DNA of 64,000 nt from DTU013 sp964512095 (GCA_964512095.1 CAZEIH010000003.1:55031-119030), one strand, 5' to 3'. Positions 1 to 8,538 are shown, counted from the first letter of the stretch. Notes: generated by a model from the letters alone, not told the origin. Numbers and translations: made by a program.

Positions 1-530
1 TCGCCAAGTGAATCAATGGCTTCCTCTCTGCTCACATTTTCATCAAACCCCACATTGCGCATACGCACCAGAAAATCAGCACCCTTATCAGCTTTGACGG
101 CCTCCTTGGCATCTACCAGCTCCAGACCGTCTATCGTAAAAGGTTTAAATGACCTGTTAATAAAAAAGCTGCTATCATTGCATTTGGTAATATTTTTACT
201 ATCCTTAACAAGGTCATATATCGGCTTAATGATCTTTTCCATGCCCATGAGATACTGAAATTTGCGTTCCTTCATCAGCTGAACAAATAAAGGAATAGCC
301 TCACAGCTTTCATAATGTGGTATACAGCTACCAAGATTATAAAAAGGAAGAATACCCCTGAGTTCATCCCCTTCAAAGAAACCAAAGTAATCGCCACACC
401 TTCTCGTCTTCATATCATTTTCCAGACCAAAATTAGTGACATTGGCGTAATAAAATGGTGCCTCTAGCTCATTTCTATTAGCATACTCCAGCGCAGCCTC
501 CTTGTCATTATTATCAAGTAAACGTATCAT
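1..530 (-). CDS. GNAT-like acetyltransferase, C-terminus outside the window
   Basis: The open frame runs from an ATG at 528-530 off the left edge, so only the first 176 residues are visible. A GGAGGTG ribosome site sits six bases before this ATG; an in-frame ATG 15 bases upstream lies inside that site and was not chosen. The protein begins MIRLLDNNDKEAALEY and contains YFGFFEGDELRGIL followed by an acidic, aromatic-rich stretch, the pattern of the N-terminal lobe (DUF4081-like) of two-lobed GNAT N-acetyltransferases. The acetyl-CoA binding lobe would be expected beyond the edge, so substrate and activity cannot be judged. It lies downstream of a strong promoter and a terminated leader (582-788), which may control it. 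Family assignment is moderately sure. Confidence 0.6.
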   Translation of the reverse strand, partial: MIRLLDNNDKEAALEYANRNELEAPFYYANVTNFGLENDMKTRRCGDYFGFFEGDELRGILPFYNLGSCIPHYESCEAIPLFVQLMKERKFQYLMGMEKIIKPIYDLVKDSKNITKCNDSSFFINRSFKPFTIDGLELVDAKEAVKADKGADFLVRMRNVGFDENVSREEAIDSLG

Positions 531-581
531 AAAAAACACCTCCATAAATTCATGGACTGCCCGCCTTCCTACCCTTTACAA

Positions 582-625
582 ATAAAAAACCCGCAGAATC
601 ACTCAAAAGAGTGACTCCGCAGGGT
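582..625 (-). terminator. Intrinsic terminator of the leader transcript
   Basis: On the minus strand a GC-rich 16-bp near-perfect stem with loop TTTT is followed by six U residues. It lies between the promoter at 760-788 and the coding start at 530. Confidence 0.75.
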
Positions 626-755
626 TCATCTATACCTTGCGTGTAGGATTCGTTCCGTCCCTATGCTGCTCAGTTCCGATAATACTCTTTGAGCATAAAT
701 CAAAATATCCAAGTTTCACCTTCATATTAACGGCACCTAAACATACTCACTTTCC
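582..755 (-). ncRNA. Candidate small RNA or regulatory leader ending in a terminator
   Basis: A consensus promoter (760-788) should start a transcript near 753 that ends about 170 bases later at an intrinsic terminator: a 16-bp stem with a four-base loop at 589-624 followed by a run of U residues at 583-588. No open frame fills it. The GNAT-like gene begins 50 bases further on with its own ribosome site, so this could be a transcription attenuator for that gene or a free-standing small RNA. I could not match it to a riboswitch class that I know by sequence; internal pairing such as TATGCT with AGCATA (near 663-690) supports folding only weakly. Confidence 0.5.
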
Positions 756-759
756 CGGT

Positions 760-788
760 ATTATTGCACAAATTTACCATATTGTCAA
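760..788 (-). promoter_or_regulatory. Strong sigma-A type promoter
   Basis: Read on the minus strand, TTGACA (783-788) and AATAAT (760-765) are separated by exactly 17 bases. It drives the leader at 582-755 toward the GNAT-like gene. Confidence 0.7.
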
Positions 789-809
789 CACTCTTTTTTA
801 GGTGCCATT

Positions 810-884
810 TTTTAGGTGCCAGGCACGTCACATAGACACTTATTGAGATAATAAGTGTCTATGTGACGTGCCTGGCACCTAAAA
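810..884. repeat. 75-bp perfect palindrome (35-bp arms, 5-base loop)
   Basis: Arms 810-844 and 850-884 are exact reverse complements around GAGAT. The arm tip reads TTTTAGGTGCCAGGCAC, and an extra TAGGTGCC copy lies at 799-806. The right arm ends three bases before the trkH stop codon, so the element may serve as the trkH terminator, but its length and perfection are far beyond a normal terminator and suggest a palindromic mobile or repetitive element. Confidence 0.9.
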
Positions 885-887
885 TTC

Positions 888-2339
888 TTAGATGTTGACC
901 TTTTTCCAGAAGGTGGGGGCCAGAAGCAGGAGTAGCGGGAATAGTTCCAGCCTGCCTGCGATCATGCAGAAGGAGAAGACAGCCTTGCTTAGTGGCGAGT
1001 AGGATGAGAAGTTTCCCATAGGGCCAACGATGCCAAGGCCGGGGCCTACATTTCCTATACTGGTAGCTACTGCAGTAAAGTTGGAGACCAAGTCCTTACC
1101 CTCTATTGATACGATGAGCAGGGCTATTACAAAAATAAAAATGAATGCATAGAAAAACACTGTTGCACTGGACAAGGTGTCCTCATCAACTGCCTTTCCG
1201 TTAATCTTAACAGTATATATGGACCGTGGATGTATTATTCTGTGTACCTCCCGCCTCACCAGCTTCATCAGAAGCACTATGCGGATACACTTTATTCCTC
1301 CGGCTGTCGAGCCTGCACTTGCACCTATAAACGTCAGCATTACAAGTATCGATTTACTGAAGGAGGGCCACAGATTGAAATCCGTAGTCGAATAGCCTGT
1401 CGTAGTAATAATTGAGCTGACCTGAAACGATGAATGCCTCAATGATTCCCATACGGATCCGAAAACATTTCCGGTAAGGTTCAGTGTTATAAGAATGATA
1501 GATACCAGTATAATCCCAAAATAGAGCTTGAATTCGACATCGCGAAAAAATTGCTTTATATTGCCTTTGATGGCTTGATAATAAAGCGAGAAATTGATCC
1601 CGAAAATGAACATAAATACCGTGATGATTACTTCAGAATACACATTGCCATAGGTGCCAATACTGGTATTTTTTACTGAAAATCCGCCTGTACCGGCAGT
1701 TCCCATCGAATGCACGATGGAATCGTAAATTGGCATCCCGGATATTACAAGTAAAATAAACTGAATTAGTGTCATCGCTATATATATGATGTACAGTATT
1801 TTAACTGTTTGGCCTATTTTCGGAACAAGCTTACCAGGGCTGGGGCCAGGGCTCTCTGCCACGAGAATATGTACGGAACTACCCTTTACTGACGGTAATA
1901 CAGCCAGCATCAATGCAAGCACACCCATCCCGCCAACCCAGTGGGTAAAGCTCCTCCAGAACAATATTCCCTTTGGCAGGCTCTCCACCTCTGTCAATAT
2001 TGTTGCTCCGGTGGTCGTAAAACCTGATACTGACTCAAAAAAAGCATCCATTGGCACAGGAATAGAGCCGCTTATCAAAAATGGTAATGCCCCAAATATG
2101 GATACAAAAAGCCAGGATAGCGATACTATTGCAAAGCCATCTCGTGAGTATATCTGGGTATTTTTTGGCTTCAATAGATGTAGCAGAAAACCCGCCGCCA
2201 GAATAATGAGCATGGAAATCAAAAATGCATACACATCGCCCTGACCGTATATAACCGATACTAGAAGTGACGGGATCATAAGCGCAGCCTCGATGCACAG
2301 TACAGTACCAAGACTGCTAAAAATCATTCTAATGTTCAT
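888..2339 (-). CDS. trkH: Trk/Ktr-type potassium uptake membrane subunit
   Basis: This is the ion-translocating subunit that imports K+ across the cytoplasmic membrane, with TrkA as its gating partner. The 483-residue protein is almost entirely membrane segments and contains the pore-loop signatures SVSGFTTTGAT, MGTAGTGGFS, TTTGYSTTD and a glycine-rich loop near the end, as expected for four selectivity-filter repeats of TrkH/KtrB. I chose the ATG at 2339, preceded by GGAGG, rather than an in-frame ATG 30 bases upstream; it overlaps the end of trkA by 11 bases, so the two are translationally coupled. Length matches TrkH proteins. A long palindrome lies just past the stop. Potassium channels of this type are often controlled by c-di-AMP, whose synthase is encoded at 43.2-44.1 kb; that link is inference. 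Confidence 0.93.
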   Translation of the reverse strand: MNIRMIFSSLGTVLCIEAALMIPSLLVSVIYGQGDVYAFLISMLIILAAGFLLHLLKPKNTQIYSRDGFAIVSLSWLFVSIFGALPFLISGSIPVPMDAFFESVSGFTTTGATILTEVESLPKGILFWRSFTHWVGGMGVLALMLAVLPSVKGSSVHILVAESPGPSPGKLVPKIGQTVKILYIIYIAMTLIQFILLVISGMPIYDSIVHSMGTAGTGGFSVKNTSIGTYGNVYSEVIITVFMFIFGINFSLYYQAIKGNIKQFFRDVEFKLYFGIILVSIILITLNLTGNVFGSVWESLRHSSFQVSSIITTTGYSTTDFNLWPSFSKSILVMLTFIGASAGSTAGGIKCIRIVLLMKLVRREVHRIIHPRSIYTVKINGKAVDEDTLSSATVFFYAFIFIFVIALLIVSIEGKDLVSNFTAVATSIGNVGPGLGIVGPMGNFSSYSPLSKAVFSFCMIAGRLELFPLLLLLAPTFWKKVNI

Positions 2340-3708
2340 TCGGTAATCCTCCAGGACGAATAATATCATTGAAATCCGAGAACTGTTTGTCCTTTACTAT
2401 GAGGATGACGCTGTCACCAAGCTTTATAACGTCTCTTCCGTGGGGAATAATAATCTCATTTTTTCTAACAATAGCACCAAAAATGACACCTTCTACCAGC
2501 TTAATATCCTGTAGCGGTATATTCAAGAACTTTGTTGACTTCCCAGCAATAAATTCTAAAGCCTCAGCCTTATCACCAATTATCTTATATAGCGTTTCAA
2601 CCGGATTGCCCATAGCATTTTTCAAGCCTCTTACAAACTTGATAATCCCATTGGCTGTTATCTGTTTGGGGCTGACGACACTGTCGATGCCCATATTTTT
2701 TACTATTGAGGCATAATTGATCTTATTAATTTTCGCAACAACCTTGTGAACTCCACATTGTCTAGCATATAATGCAGCAAGTAGATTTTCCTCGTCTCTC
2801 CCCGTGAGAGTAACAAAGGCATCCATATCACAGAGATTCTCAGAATTCAAGAGGTCTTCATCAGAACCATCCCCATTAATAATCAATGTGTTGGGAAGGA
2901 GTTCAGAAAGCTCATAGCACCTGCTTTTGTCAATTTCGATGATTTTCGCCTTCATTCCAGCTTCATCGAGGTACTGGGCAAGATAGAAGCCTATCCTTCC
3001 TCCGCCTATGATCATAACATTTTTAACTTTATCATTGTATAGCCCCACACGGCTACAAAAGCTATAAACATTGTTTGGCCTGCCGATAATATAAAGCGTG
3101 TCATTTTCGTTTATCTGAAAATCACCGTTTGGTATGATAACATCATCTTCTCGCAGTACTGCTCCTATCAGTATTGAAGATGCCACTTTACTTGATATAT
3201 CCTTTAGCTTCATACCCACCAACTGCATACCCTCAACAACCTTCATTTCCACAAGCTCAACACGGCCCTTGGCGAAGGGTTCCACGTTCACAGCTGTAGG
3301 GTAGCTTAGCACCCTGCCAATTTCATTTGCGCAAGCGTGCTCAGGGTTTATTACCATATCAAGTCCTAGATCCCTCTTGAGGGCAGATAGCTCATTGGCG
3401 TATTCAGGGTCCCTGATCCTGGCTATCGTATGCTCGGCACCGAGCTTTTTTGCAGTAAGGCAGCAGACCATATTCATTTCATCGCTAGTTGTAGCTGCAA
3501 TAAGTAAATCGGCGCCATTTACTCCCGCCTCCATTAAAATTTTAGTGCTTACGCCATTACCCCTAATACACATAACATCCAAGTACTCAATAGCTTTTCG
3601 TAAAGGCTCAGGATCTTTGTCGATTATAGTAATATCATTATTCTCCTTTGACAGATTCTCTGCCAATGCATAACCAACTTTTCCATCTCCGATGATAATA
3701 ATCTTCAT
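2329..3708 (-). CDS. trkA: Trk system potassium uptake regulator TrkA
   Basis: This is the cytoplasmic NAD(H)-binding gating subunit of the Trk potassium transporter. Its 459 residues hold two RCK_N-RCK_C units: the first Rossmann motif is GDGKVG at residues 7-12 and the second is GGGRIG near residue 235, each followed by a beta-rich RCK_C (TrkA_C) domain, of which the C-terminal one may bind c-di-AMP in related proteins. The ATG at 3708 is preceded by GGGAG. It is the first gene of a two-gene operon with trkH, which it overlaps. The dispersed repeat copy at 3791-3917 occupies its upstream spacer, so its promoter is either within or just after that element. Confidence 0.93.
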   Translation of the reverse strand: MKIIIIGDGKVGYALAENLSKENNDITIIDKDPEPLRKAIEYLDVMCIRGNGVSTKILMEAGVNGADLLIAATTSDEMNMVCCLTAKKLGAEHTIARIRDPEYANELSALKRDLGLDMVINPEHACANEIGRVLSYPTAVNVEPFAKGRVELVEMKVVEGMQLVGMKLKDISSKVASSILIGAVLREDDVIIPNGDFQINENDTLYIIGRPNNVYSFCSRVGLYNDKVKNVMIIGGGRIGFYLAQYLDEAGMKAKIIEIDKSRCYELSELLPNTLIINGDGSDEDLLNSENLCDMDAFVTLTGRDEENLLAALYARQCGVHKVVAKINKINYASIVKNMGIDSVVSPKQITANGIIKFVRGLKNAMGNPVETLYKIIGDKAEALEFIAGKSTKFLNIPLQDIKLVEGVIFGAIVRKNEIIIPHGRDVIKLGDSVILIVKDKQFSDFNDIIRPGGLPNEH

Positions 3709-3790
3709 TTGTCATCTCCCGTTCAATACAGTGCTTTGGGCTGTTTTTCATAAGCTACCTTACAGATTCAATATAGCTTTAGTTTAATCG

Positions 3791-3917
3791 CAAGTCAATT
3801 CGCTTCGCTCAGGGAGTCAGGTGGAGACTGAACTCCACTTGGCCAAGGAAGTTAATTAATTCGTCTTCATTCATCGCCGACCTATAGAGCTCGACGTCTT
3901 CTGAATACATAGATAAA
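3791..3917 (+). repeat. Dispersed intergenic repeat, copy A (full length)
   Basis: This is the longest plus-oriented copy of a family also found at 10851-10980, 12762-12832, 13981-14080, 22121-22203 and 23136-23198. It begins AGTCAATTCGCTTCGCTCAG, has the hairpin GTGGAG/CTCCAC, the block TTCGTCTTCATTCATCGCC, the near-palindrome GACCTATAGAGCTC and ends with GTCTTCTGAATAC then ATAGATAAA. The remaining 3709-3790 and 3918-4038 show no gene. Confidence 0.85.
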
Positions 3918-4038
3918 AGGCGAGGCGCTCTTTCGAATCCCCCACCACCGATTTACAAAAAACGTATTCTTTATGTTTTGCATTGTACCGTATTCAAATA
4001 AAAAGGTCAAATAAAATTTGTCAGGACTCAATACACAC

Positions 4039-4533
4039 TCAATCTGCGTTTCTATTCCTGTTATCGAGAGATGTGCGAAAATCATCAAATTGCCTGAGTA
4101 TTTCAGGCTTATCCACGAAAAAACGATTCAGTGTTTCTATCTTCTCAAGTGCATTATTTGTTACATTATGCTCTATTAACTCAACATTCATAAGTAGGTT
4201 TTCTTTAACACCAATGGTGCTAAGAAATTTTTCTATCGTGTAATGCCGGTCCAAAAGAAACTTGCCCACACTTCTCCCCTCTTGGGTTAGAGTTACCAAA
4301 CCGTATTTTTCATAACGAAGCAAGCCTTGGCGTCCAAGCTTCTGTACCATTTTTGAGGCAGAGGGGGCTTTTACATTCAATGCTTCTGCAAGAGCGTTAA
4401 TACGAATATATCCATTCTCGATAGCATTCCTGTAAATCATCTCCATGTAGTCTTCCATACTATGGGATAATGCTTCTTTTTTCTTATCCATGATTTCATA
4501 GCCCCGAACAGTATGAAATTCCTTGTTACTCAC
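4039..4533 (-). CDS. DtxR/MntR-family metal-dependent repressor
   Basis: This is a metal-sensing transcriptional repressor, divergent from feoA-feoB and therefore the likely controller of ferrous iron uptake. The 164-residue protein has an N-terminal winged helix (roughly 20-90) and a dimerization/metal domain with the family motifs SMEDYMEMIY, DRHYTIEKFL and ELIEHNVT, which supply the Asp/Glu/His metal ligands. There is no C-terminal SH3-like domain, so it is the short MntR-like form. The start is a GTG at 4533 with AGGAGTGAGG just upstream; an ATG 42 bases in is the alternative. The intergenic space to feoA has two TCATACAAC repeats that may be operators. Iron rather than manganese as effector is inferred only from the neighbours. 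Confidence 0.88.
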   Translation of the reverse strand: MSNKEFHTVRGYEIMDKKKEALSHSMEDYMEMIYRNAIENGYIRINALAEALNVKAPSASKMVQKLGRQGLLRYEKYGLVTLTQEGRSVGKFLLDRHYTIEKFLSTIGVKENLLMNVELIEHNVTNNALEKIETLNRFFVDKPEILRQFDDFRTSLDNRNRNAD

Positions 4534-4565
4534 TCAACCTCACTCCTGACAATATGTAAACCCTT

Positions 4566-4671
4566 GTTGTTCATACAACCTCTCTAATACACAGGTTATG
4601 GCATTTTTGCTCATACAACTGATCAGTCTCCACTTACATTATATGAGTAACATATTTTTATATTATTCATA
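4566..4671. promoter_or_regulatory. Candidate operators in the dtxR-feoA divergent spacer
   Basis: Two near-identical blocks lie 40 bases apart: the quasi-palindrome GTTGTTCATACAAC (4566-4579) and TTGCTCATACAA (4607-4618). A third inverted repeat pairs TATGAGTAA (4642-4650) with TTATTCATA (4663-4671). They sit where a repressor could block both the regulator gene and feoA. TTACAT and TATATT (4634-4664) could be a feoA promoter but the 19-base spacer is long. Confidence 0.45.
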
Positions 4672-4742
4672 TATTATCCATAGATAAAAGTTTTTCACGT
4701 GGCTAACTTCTATTACATAACCAAAAAACCGGAGGTATAGTC

Positions 4743-4982
4743 ATGAATAAGAATTTAGTACCATTACATCAAATCCCTTGTGGAAAGAGTGCGAAAGTAA
4801 GAAAACTGAATACAGCAGGCAATGCCAGAAGGAGAATGCTTGACCTGGGGCTAGTGAAGGATACAATTATTGAATCCCTGAGAAAAAGTCCATCAGGAGA
4901 CCCAATTGCATATGAAATAAGAGGTGCTGTTATTGCACTTCGATCAGAGGAGGCATCAACAATTCTGGTGGAAATACTTTAG
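4743..4982 (+). CDS. feoA: Ferrous iron transport accessory protein FeoA
   Basis: FeoA is a small cytoplasmic SH3-like protein that supports Fe2+ import by FeoB. The 79-residue product starts after a GGAGG site and has the family pattern LHQIPCGKSAKVRKL followed by RRRMLDLGLVKDTIIE and a C-terminal beta strand EASTILVEIL. Size and order match single-domain FeoA. feoB follows after a 242-bp spacer that is largely a 48-bp tandem repeat, an unusually long gap for this pair. Expression is probably iron-repressed by the divergent DtxR-type protein. Confidence 0.93.
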   Translation: MNKNLVPLHQIPCGKSAKVRKLNTAGNARRRMLDLGLVKDTIIESLRKSPSGDPIAYEIRGAVIALRSEEASTILVEIL

Positions 4983-5200
4983 CTTGATACAAAAGGATAC
5001 TCTAGCATGGATGCGAAGGTGTGCTTTAGCTTATGTGTGAAAGGATACTCTAGCATGGATGCGAAGGGGTGCTTTAGCTTATGTGTGAAAAGGTACTCTA
5101 GCTTGGATACGAAGGGGTGCTTTAGCTTATGTGTGAAAAGGTACTCTAGCTTGGATGCGAAGAGGTGCTTTGGTCTAGGCACATAGATATACTCTAGCTT
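4983..5200 (+). repeat. 48-bp tandem repeat between feoA and feoB
   Basis: The heptamer TACTCTA recurs at 4998, 5046, 5094, 5142 and 5190, giving a strict 48-bp period over four full units and a partial one. Each unit is itself made of two diverged 24-bp halves (TACTCTAGC... and TGCTTTAGC...). Because 48 is a multiple of three, both strands carry artificial open frames; the minus-strand 16-residue-repeat frame has no ribosome site and is not called a gene. Confidence 0.9.
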
Positions 5201-5224
5201 GAGGATATTGAGGAGGAATATAAA

Positions 5225-7423
5225 ATGGGATTGACTAGCCAATCTACAGGATCTGGTACACTAAAAAACACTTTTACTGTTCAAAAAAAAACTTCTGGAG
5301 AATTCATCATCGCTCTAGCCGGTAATCCAAACACCGGAAAAAGCACTGTATTCAACAGTCTTACAGGGCTAAATCAGCACACTGGAAACTGGACGGGGAA
5401 AACCGTCACCACTGCCCAAGGGCGGTATAGCTACAAGGGCAAAAACTTCATAATGGTAGATTTACCTGGAACCTATTCATTAATGTCCAATTCTGTTGAA
5501 GAGGAAGTTGCTCGGGACTTTATTTGTTTTGGGGATCCCGACACCACTGTCATAGTAACAGATGCCACCTGCCTAGAAAGAAACCTGATTCTTGTGATAC
5601 AGATACTTGAGATGACAGACAAAGCAGTTGTATGCGTAAATTTAATGGATGAAGCAAAGAAAAAGAGTATCACAATAGACCTTAGCAAGCTCTCAGAACT
5701 ATTAGGGGTGCCAGTGGTGGGGACCAGTGCGAGAAGCGGCGATGGCTTAGATGCTTTAATGGAAGCGGTATGCAAGGTTTCCAGTGGTCAAATAGAAACT
5801 AATCCTGTAAAAATACACTATGACAAACCCATTGAAGAAACCCTCGAAAGAATTGGAGCCAGTCTCAATAAAGTACTCTCCTTCAATAGGCTCAACAGCA
5901 GATGGATTAGTCTAAAGATGATAGATAACGATCCAGTAATCATATCCTCTATTTCAAAATATGTATGCCAATCAGGCCATGAGTCCTTAACTGCTCTCAT
6001 CCCTACATCAACCATCTTCTCTCTGATCCAAGGTGACAATCATACTATTAGAGACAGTATAGTCTCAAGTATTGTTGAGCTTGCAGAGAGCATTAGCAGT
6101 CAAGTAGTCACCCGAAAGAAAAAAGTGCATAATGAGATAGATAGAAAAATTGACAACATCTTGACTTCTAGAAAATTCGGCATCCCTACCATGGTAGCAC
6201 TTTTGGGTATTGTTTTTTGGATAACTATCGTTGGAGCAAATTTTCCATCAGGGGTATTAGCGAATTTTCTTTTTGGAATAGAAGATAAGCTAACTGCATT
6301 ATTTTTGGCATACAAAATGCCCGAATGGCTCCATGGTGCACTGATACTAGGCATATACAGAACTCTTGCCTGGGTAGTCTCTGTTATGCTGCCTCCGATG
6401 GCAATATTTTTCCCTCTCTTCACACTTTTAGAAGATATAGGCTACCTGCCAAGAGTTGCATTCAACCTGGATAATTTCTTCAAGAAGGCCTGTGCCCATG
6501 GAAAGCAGTCTCTGACCATGTGTATGGGCTTTGGATGTAACGCAGCAGGGGTAATAGGCTGTAGAATTATAGATTCTCCAAGAGAACGGCTAATTGCCAT
6601 TCTAACAAACAACTTCGTACCCTGTAATGGACGTTTCCCAATGCTGATTACAATCTCAACCATATTCATAGCAAGAGCAGGACTCCGTCATTACGAGACC
6701 GGAGGTACACAAGCAATCTCACATAAAGGTGAGCTAGTCTCCTCTCCCTTATTACAAGGTGTAATAGGGACTTTGACAATGACTAGCATCATCATTCTGG
6801 GTGTGTTTATGACACTGCTGGTTTCCAGGATACTATCCAAAACAATACTTAAGGGACTGCCCTCATCATTTACACTAGAGCTCCCACCCTACCGTAGACC
6901 ACAGATTGGAAAGGTGTTAGTTAGATCAGTACTAGACAGGACACTATTCGTTCTTGGTCGGGCTGTAGTAGTAGCAGCACCTGCAGGTCTGGTAATATGG
7001 ATCATGGCAAATATCAATATCGACGGGATCAGCCTACTTAATCATAGTGCCGGATTCCTGGACCCCTTTGCTGCTCTACTAGGGCTGGATGGATACATAC
7101 TGATGGCCTTCATACTGGGACTTCCGGCAAATGAAATAGTCATGCCAATAATACTTATGAGCTATATGGCTACAGGTACAATATTAGACATGGAAAGCTT
7201 GGAGGCACTGGGGGCATTGCTGGTGAAAAACGGCTGGACCTGGCTTACAGCTGTTAATGTAATGTTACTTAGTCTCATGCATTTCCCCTGTGCTACTACA
7301 TTATTGACAATTAAAAAAGAAACAGGAAGCTGGAAGTGGACACTGGCAGCCTTTCTAATTCCCACTGGTACTGGTCTACTAATAATCTTTACTGTGACCC
7401 AGATAGTAAGGCTTTTAAGTTGA
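5225..7423 (+). CDS. feoB: Ferrous iron transporter FeoB
   Basis: FeoB is the GTP-binding membrane protein that carries Fe2+ into the cell. The N-terminal G domain shows G1 GNPNTGKS (33-40), G3 DLPG (79-82), G4 NLMD (139-142) and G5 GTSARSG; a helical spacer follows, then a membrane domain of about 420 residues with the two gate regions (CMGFGCNAAG and the later LGLPANEIVMPI). At 732 residues it is full length. The ATG at 5225 follows AGGAGG. It is the second gene after feoA; no FeoC-like gene follows, and a hairpin at 7425-7456 ends the unit. The Cys in the first gate loop and the glutamate in the second are typical of iron-selective FeoB. Confidence 0.96.
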   Translation: MGLTSQSTGSGTLKNTFTVQKKTSGEFIIALAGNPNTGKSTVFNSLTGLNQHTGNWTGKTVTTAQGRYSYKGKNFIMVDLPGTYSLMSNSVEEEVARDFICFGDPDTTVIVTDATCLERNLILVIQILEMTDKAVVCVNLMDEAKKKSITIDLSKLSELLGVPVVGTSARSGDGLDALMEAVCKVSSGQIETNPVKIHYDKPIEETLERIGASLNKVLSFNRLNSRWISLKMIDNDPVIISSISKYVCQSGHESLTALIPTSTIFSLIQGDNHTIRDSIVSSIVELAESISSQVVTRKKKVHNEIDRKIDNILTSRKFGIPTMVALLGIVFWITIVGANFPSGVLANFLFGIEDKLTALFLAYKMPEWLHGALILGIYRTLAWVVSVMLPPMAIFFPLFTLLEDIGYLPRVAFNLDNFFKKACAHGKQSLTMCMGFGCNAAGVIGCRIIDSPRERLIAILTNNFVPCNGRFPMLITISTIFIARAGLRHYETGGTQAISHKGELVSSPLLQGVIGTLTMTSIIILGVFMTLLVSRILSKTILKGLPSSFTLELPPYRRPQIGKVLVRSVLDRTLFVLGRAVVVAAPAGLVIWIMANINIDGISLLNHSAGFLDPFAALLGLDGYILMAFILGLPANEIVMPIILMSYMATGTILDMESLEALGALLVKNGWTWLTAVNVMLLSLMHFPCATTLLTIKKETGSWKWTLAAFLIPTGTGLLIIFTVTQIVRLLS

Positions 7424-7424
7424 A

Positions 7425-7456
7425 AACCCAGCATAATAGTGCATTATGACTGGGTT
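7425..7456. terminator. Hairpin after feoB
   Basis: AACCCAG pairs with CTGGGTT, extended by an inner CATAAT/ATTATG stem. The poly-T tail is weak. It lies between convergent feoB and the minus-strand fragment at 7489, so it may serve both. Confidence 0.6.
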
Positions 7457-7488
7457 ACAACAAGACTTATTATTAGTTAGAAGAAATG

Positions 7489-7708
7489 TCACTTTAGTGC
7501 ATCAAAAAAGCCGATGGGCACAAAGGTTCTTCCGTCAATTATTAGAGAAGCCTCAGCCAACTCTATTTCTGCACCTTCAAACAGGAAACTGTCTTTTCCT
7601 ATTACAAGTTTAATATTTCCGCCAAGTGAAACACTCCGCTCAGAGCCGTTCCAGGTAACATCATATCCTAAAGCCTCTGCTGCTGCACGAAGAGGAATCA
7701 TTGCATTC
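7489..7708 (-). pseudogene. Fragment of a copper-amine-oxidase N-terminal-like domain protein
   Basis: The visible frame holds MIPLRAAAEALGYDVTW, a tract VSLGGNIKLVIGKDS and IDGRTFVPIGFFDAL before the stop, which is the repeat-rich C-terminal two thirds of a CAO-N-like domain commonly found on secreted clostridial proteins. The N-terminal part, signal peptide and ribosome site are missing: the frame starts directly after the stop codon of the LUD-domain gene (TAG at 7709-7711), leaving only an internal ATG at 7701. A decayed remnant of a secreted protein gene is the best reading; a short live protein is unlikely. The adjacent assembly join adds some uncertainty about its true upstream sequence. 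Confidence 0.6.
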
Positions 7709-7764
7709 CTAATAGCCTAGTTCTTCTCCAACAATAATAACCTTTATCCTGCCTTTAACCCTTT

Positions 7765-7864
7765 NNNNNNNNNNNNNNNNNNNNNNNNNNNNNNNNNNNN
7801 NNNNNNNNNNNNNNNNNNNNNNNNNNNNNNNNNNNNNNNNNNNNNNNNNNNNNNNNNNNNNNNN
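7765..7864. other. Assembly gap of 100 N with duplicated 55-bp flanks
   Basis: The 55 bases before the gap (7710-7764) are repeated exactly after it (7865-7919). This is the signature of two contigs sharing a k-mer overlap that were scaffolded without merging, so the real genome probably has one copy and no gap. Confidence 0.85.
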
Positions 7865-8538
7865 TAATAGCCTAGTTCTTCTCCAACAATAATAACCTTT
7901 ATCCTGCCTTTAACCCTTTGATAGCCTGAAATAAGATAGCTGCAGCATATACGTGAAGGACTGCTGCAACCACTTGTAATACAAGTATTATCTAACTGAA
8001 GAGACATACATTCCCCTTTTTCGCGGCAATAGGTTTCAGATGAAAGCCTCACGCAGTTTGCCGGGGCTGCAGTTCTTTTCACCCTACTTACTGCAGCCTC
8101 AATATCATCTACTATTTTGCTGTAGCTTGTAATGATTATTACTGATTTAGGACCGTAACAAATAGCAGCAACCCTATTACTATTGCCATCAACATTGTAT
8201 AGCTCACCATTCTCAGTAATTGCATTAGTACTGCAGAGATAGGTATCAGCAAAAAAAGCTTTCCTGTATATTTCTGCGGTTTCCTCTCTGGACAGACCTG
8301 CTGCATAGCGGTCCTGGAAATTATACCTTCCTGACCTAAGGTGGTCGATAACTCCGCATTCAAACAAAGTTACAGATCCTCCTACAGAAACAGTCTCGTC
8401 ATCATTCATCAACTCGGCAACCTTATTGACAACACTGGCTTTTGATTCAACATAAAAGCCCTGCATGTTGTTTTTTTCAAGATTCTTAATTGTTTTAGCT
8501 ATCCTTTTCTCAATAATTGTTTTTAGATTATTGTCCAC
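7865..8538 (-). CDS. LUD-domain (lactate utilization-type) protein
   Basis: The protein belongs to the LUD/DUF162 family, named after LutC-type proteins of lactate oxidation; stand-alone clostridial members have no settled reaction. About 224 residues are visible, with SVGGSVTLFECGV near residue 51, the NAITENGELYNVDG strand at 105-118, and the signature RTAAPANCVRL at 155-165, followed by a cysteine-rich tail (Cys 171, 177, 186, 191, 198, 199) that might hold metal. The start is GTG at 8538; the AGGAG site is 11 bases away, a little far. The final codon touches the N gap, but the copy of the overlap at 7710-7764 supplies the expected end, VGEELGY and a TAG stop at 7709-7711. It is monocistronic as far as visible. 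Confidence 0.85.

Noticed and set aside
3882..4088. 68-codon minus-strand frame
   Set aside because: Runs across repeat copy A and into the regulator gene; no supporting features.
4979..5242. 87-codon minus-strand frame with 16-residue repeats
   Set aside because: It is created by the 48-bp DNA repeat being a multiple of three, has no ribosome site and is antisense to the start of feoB.
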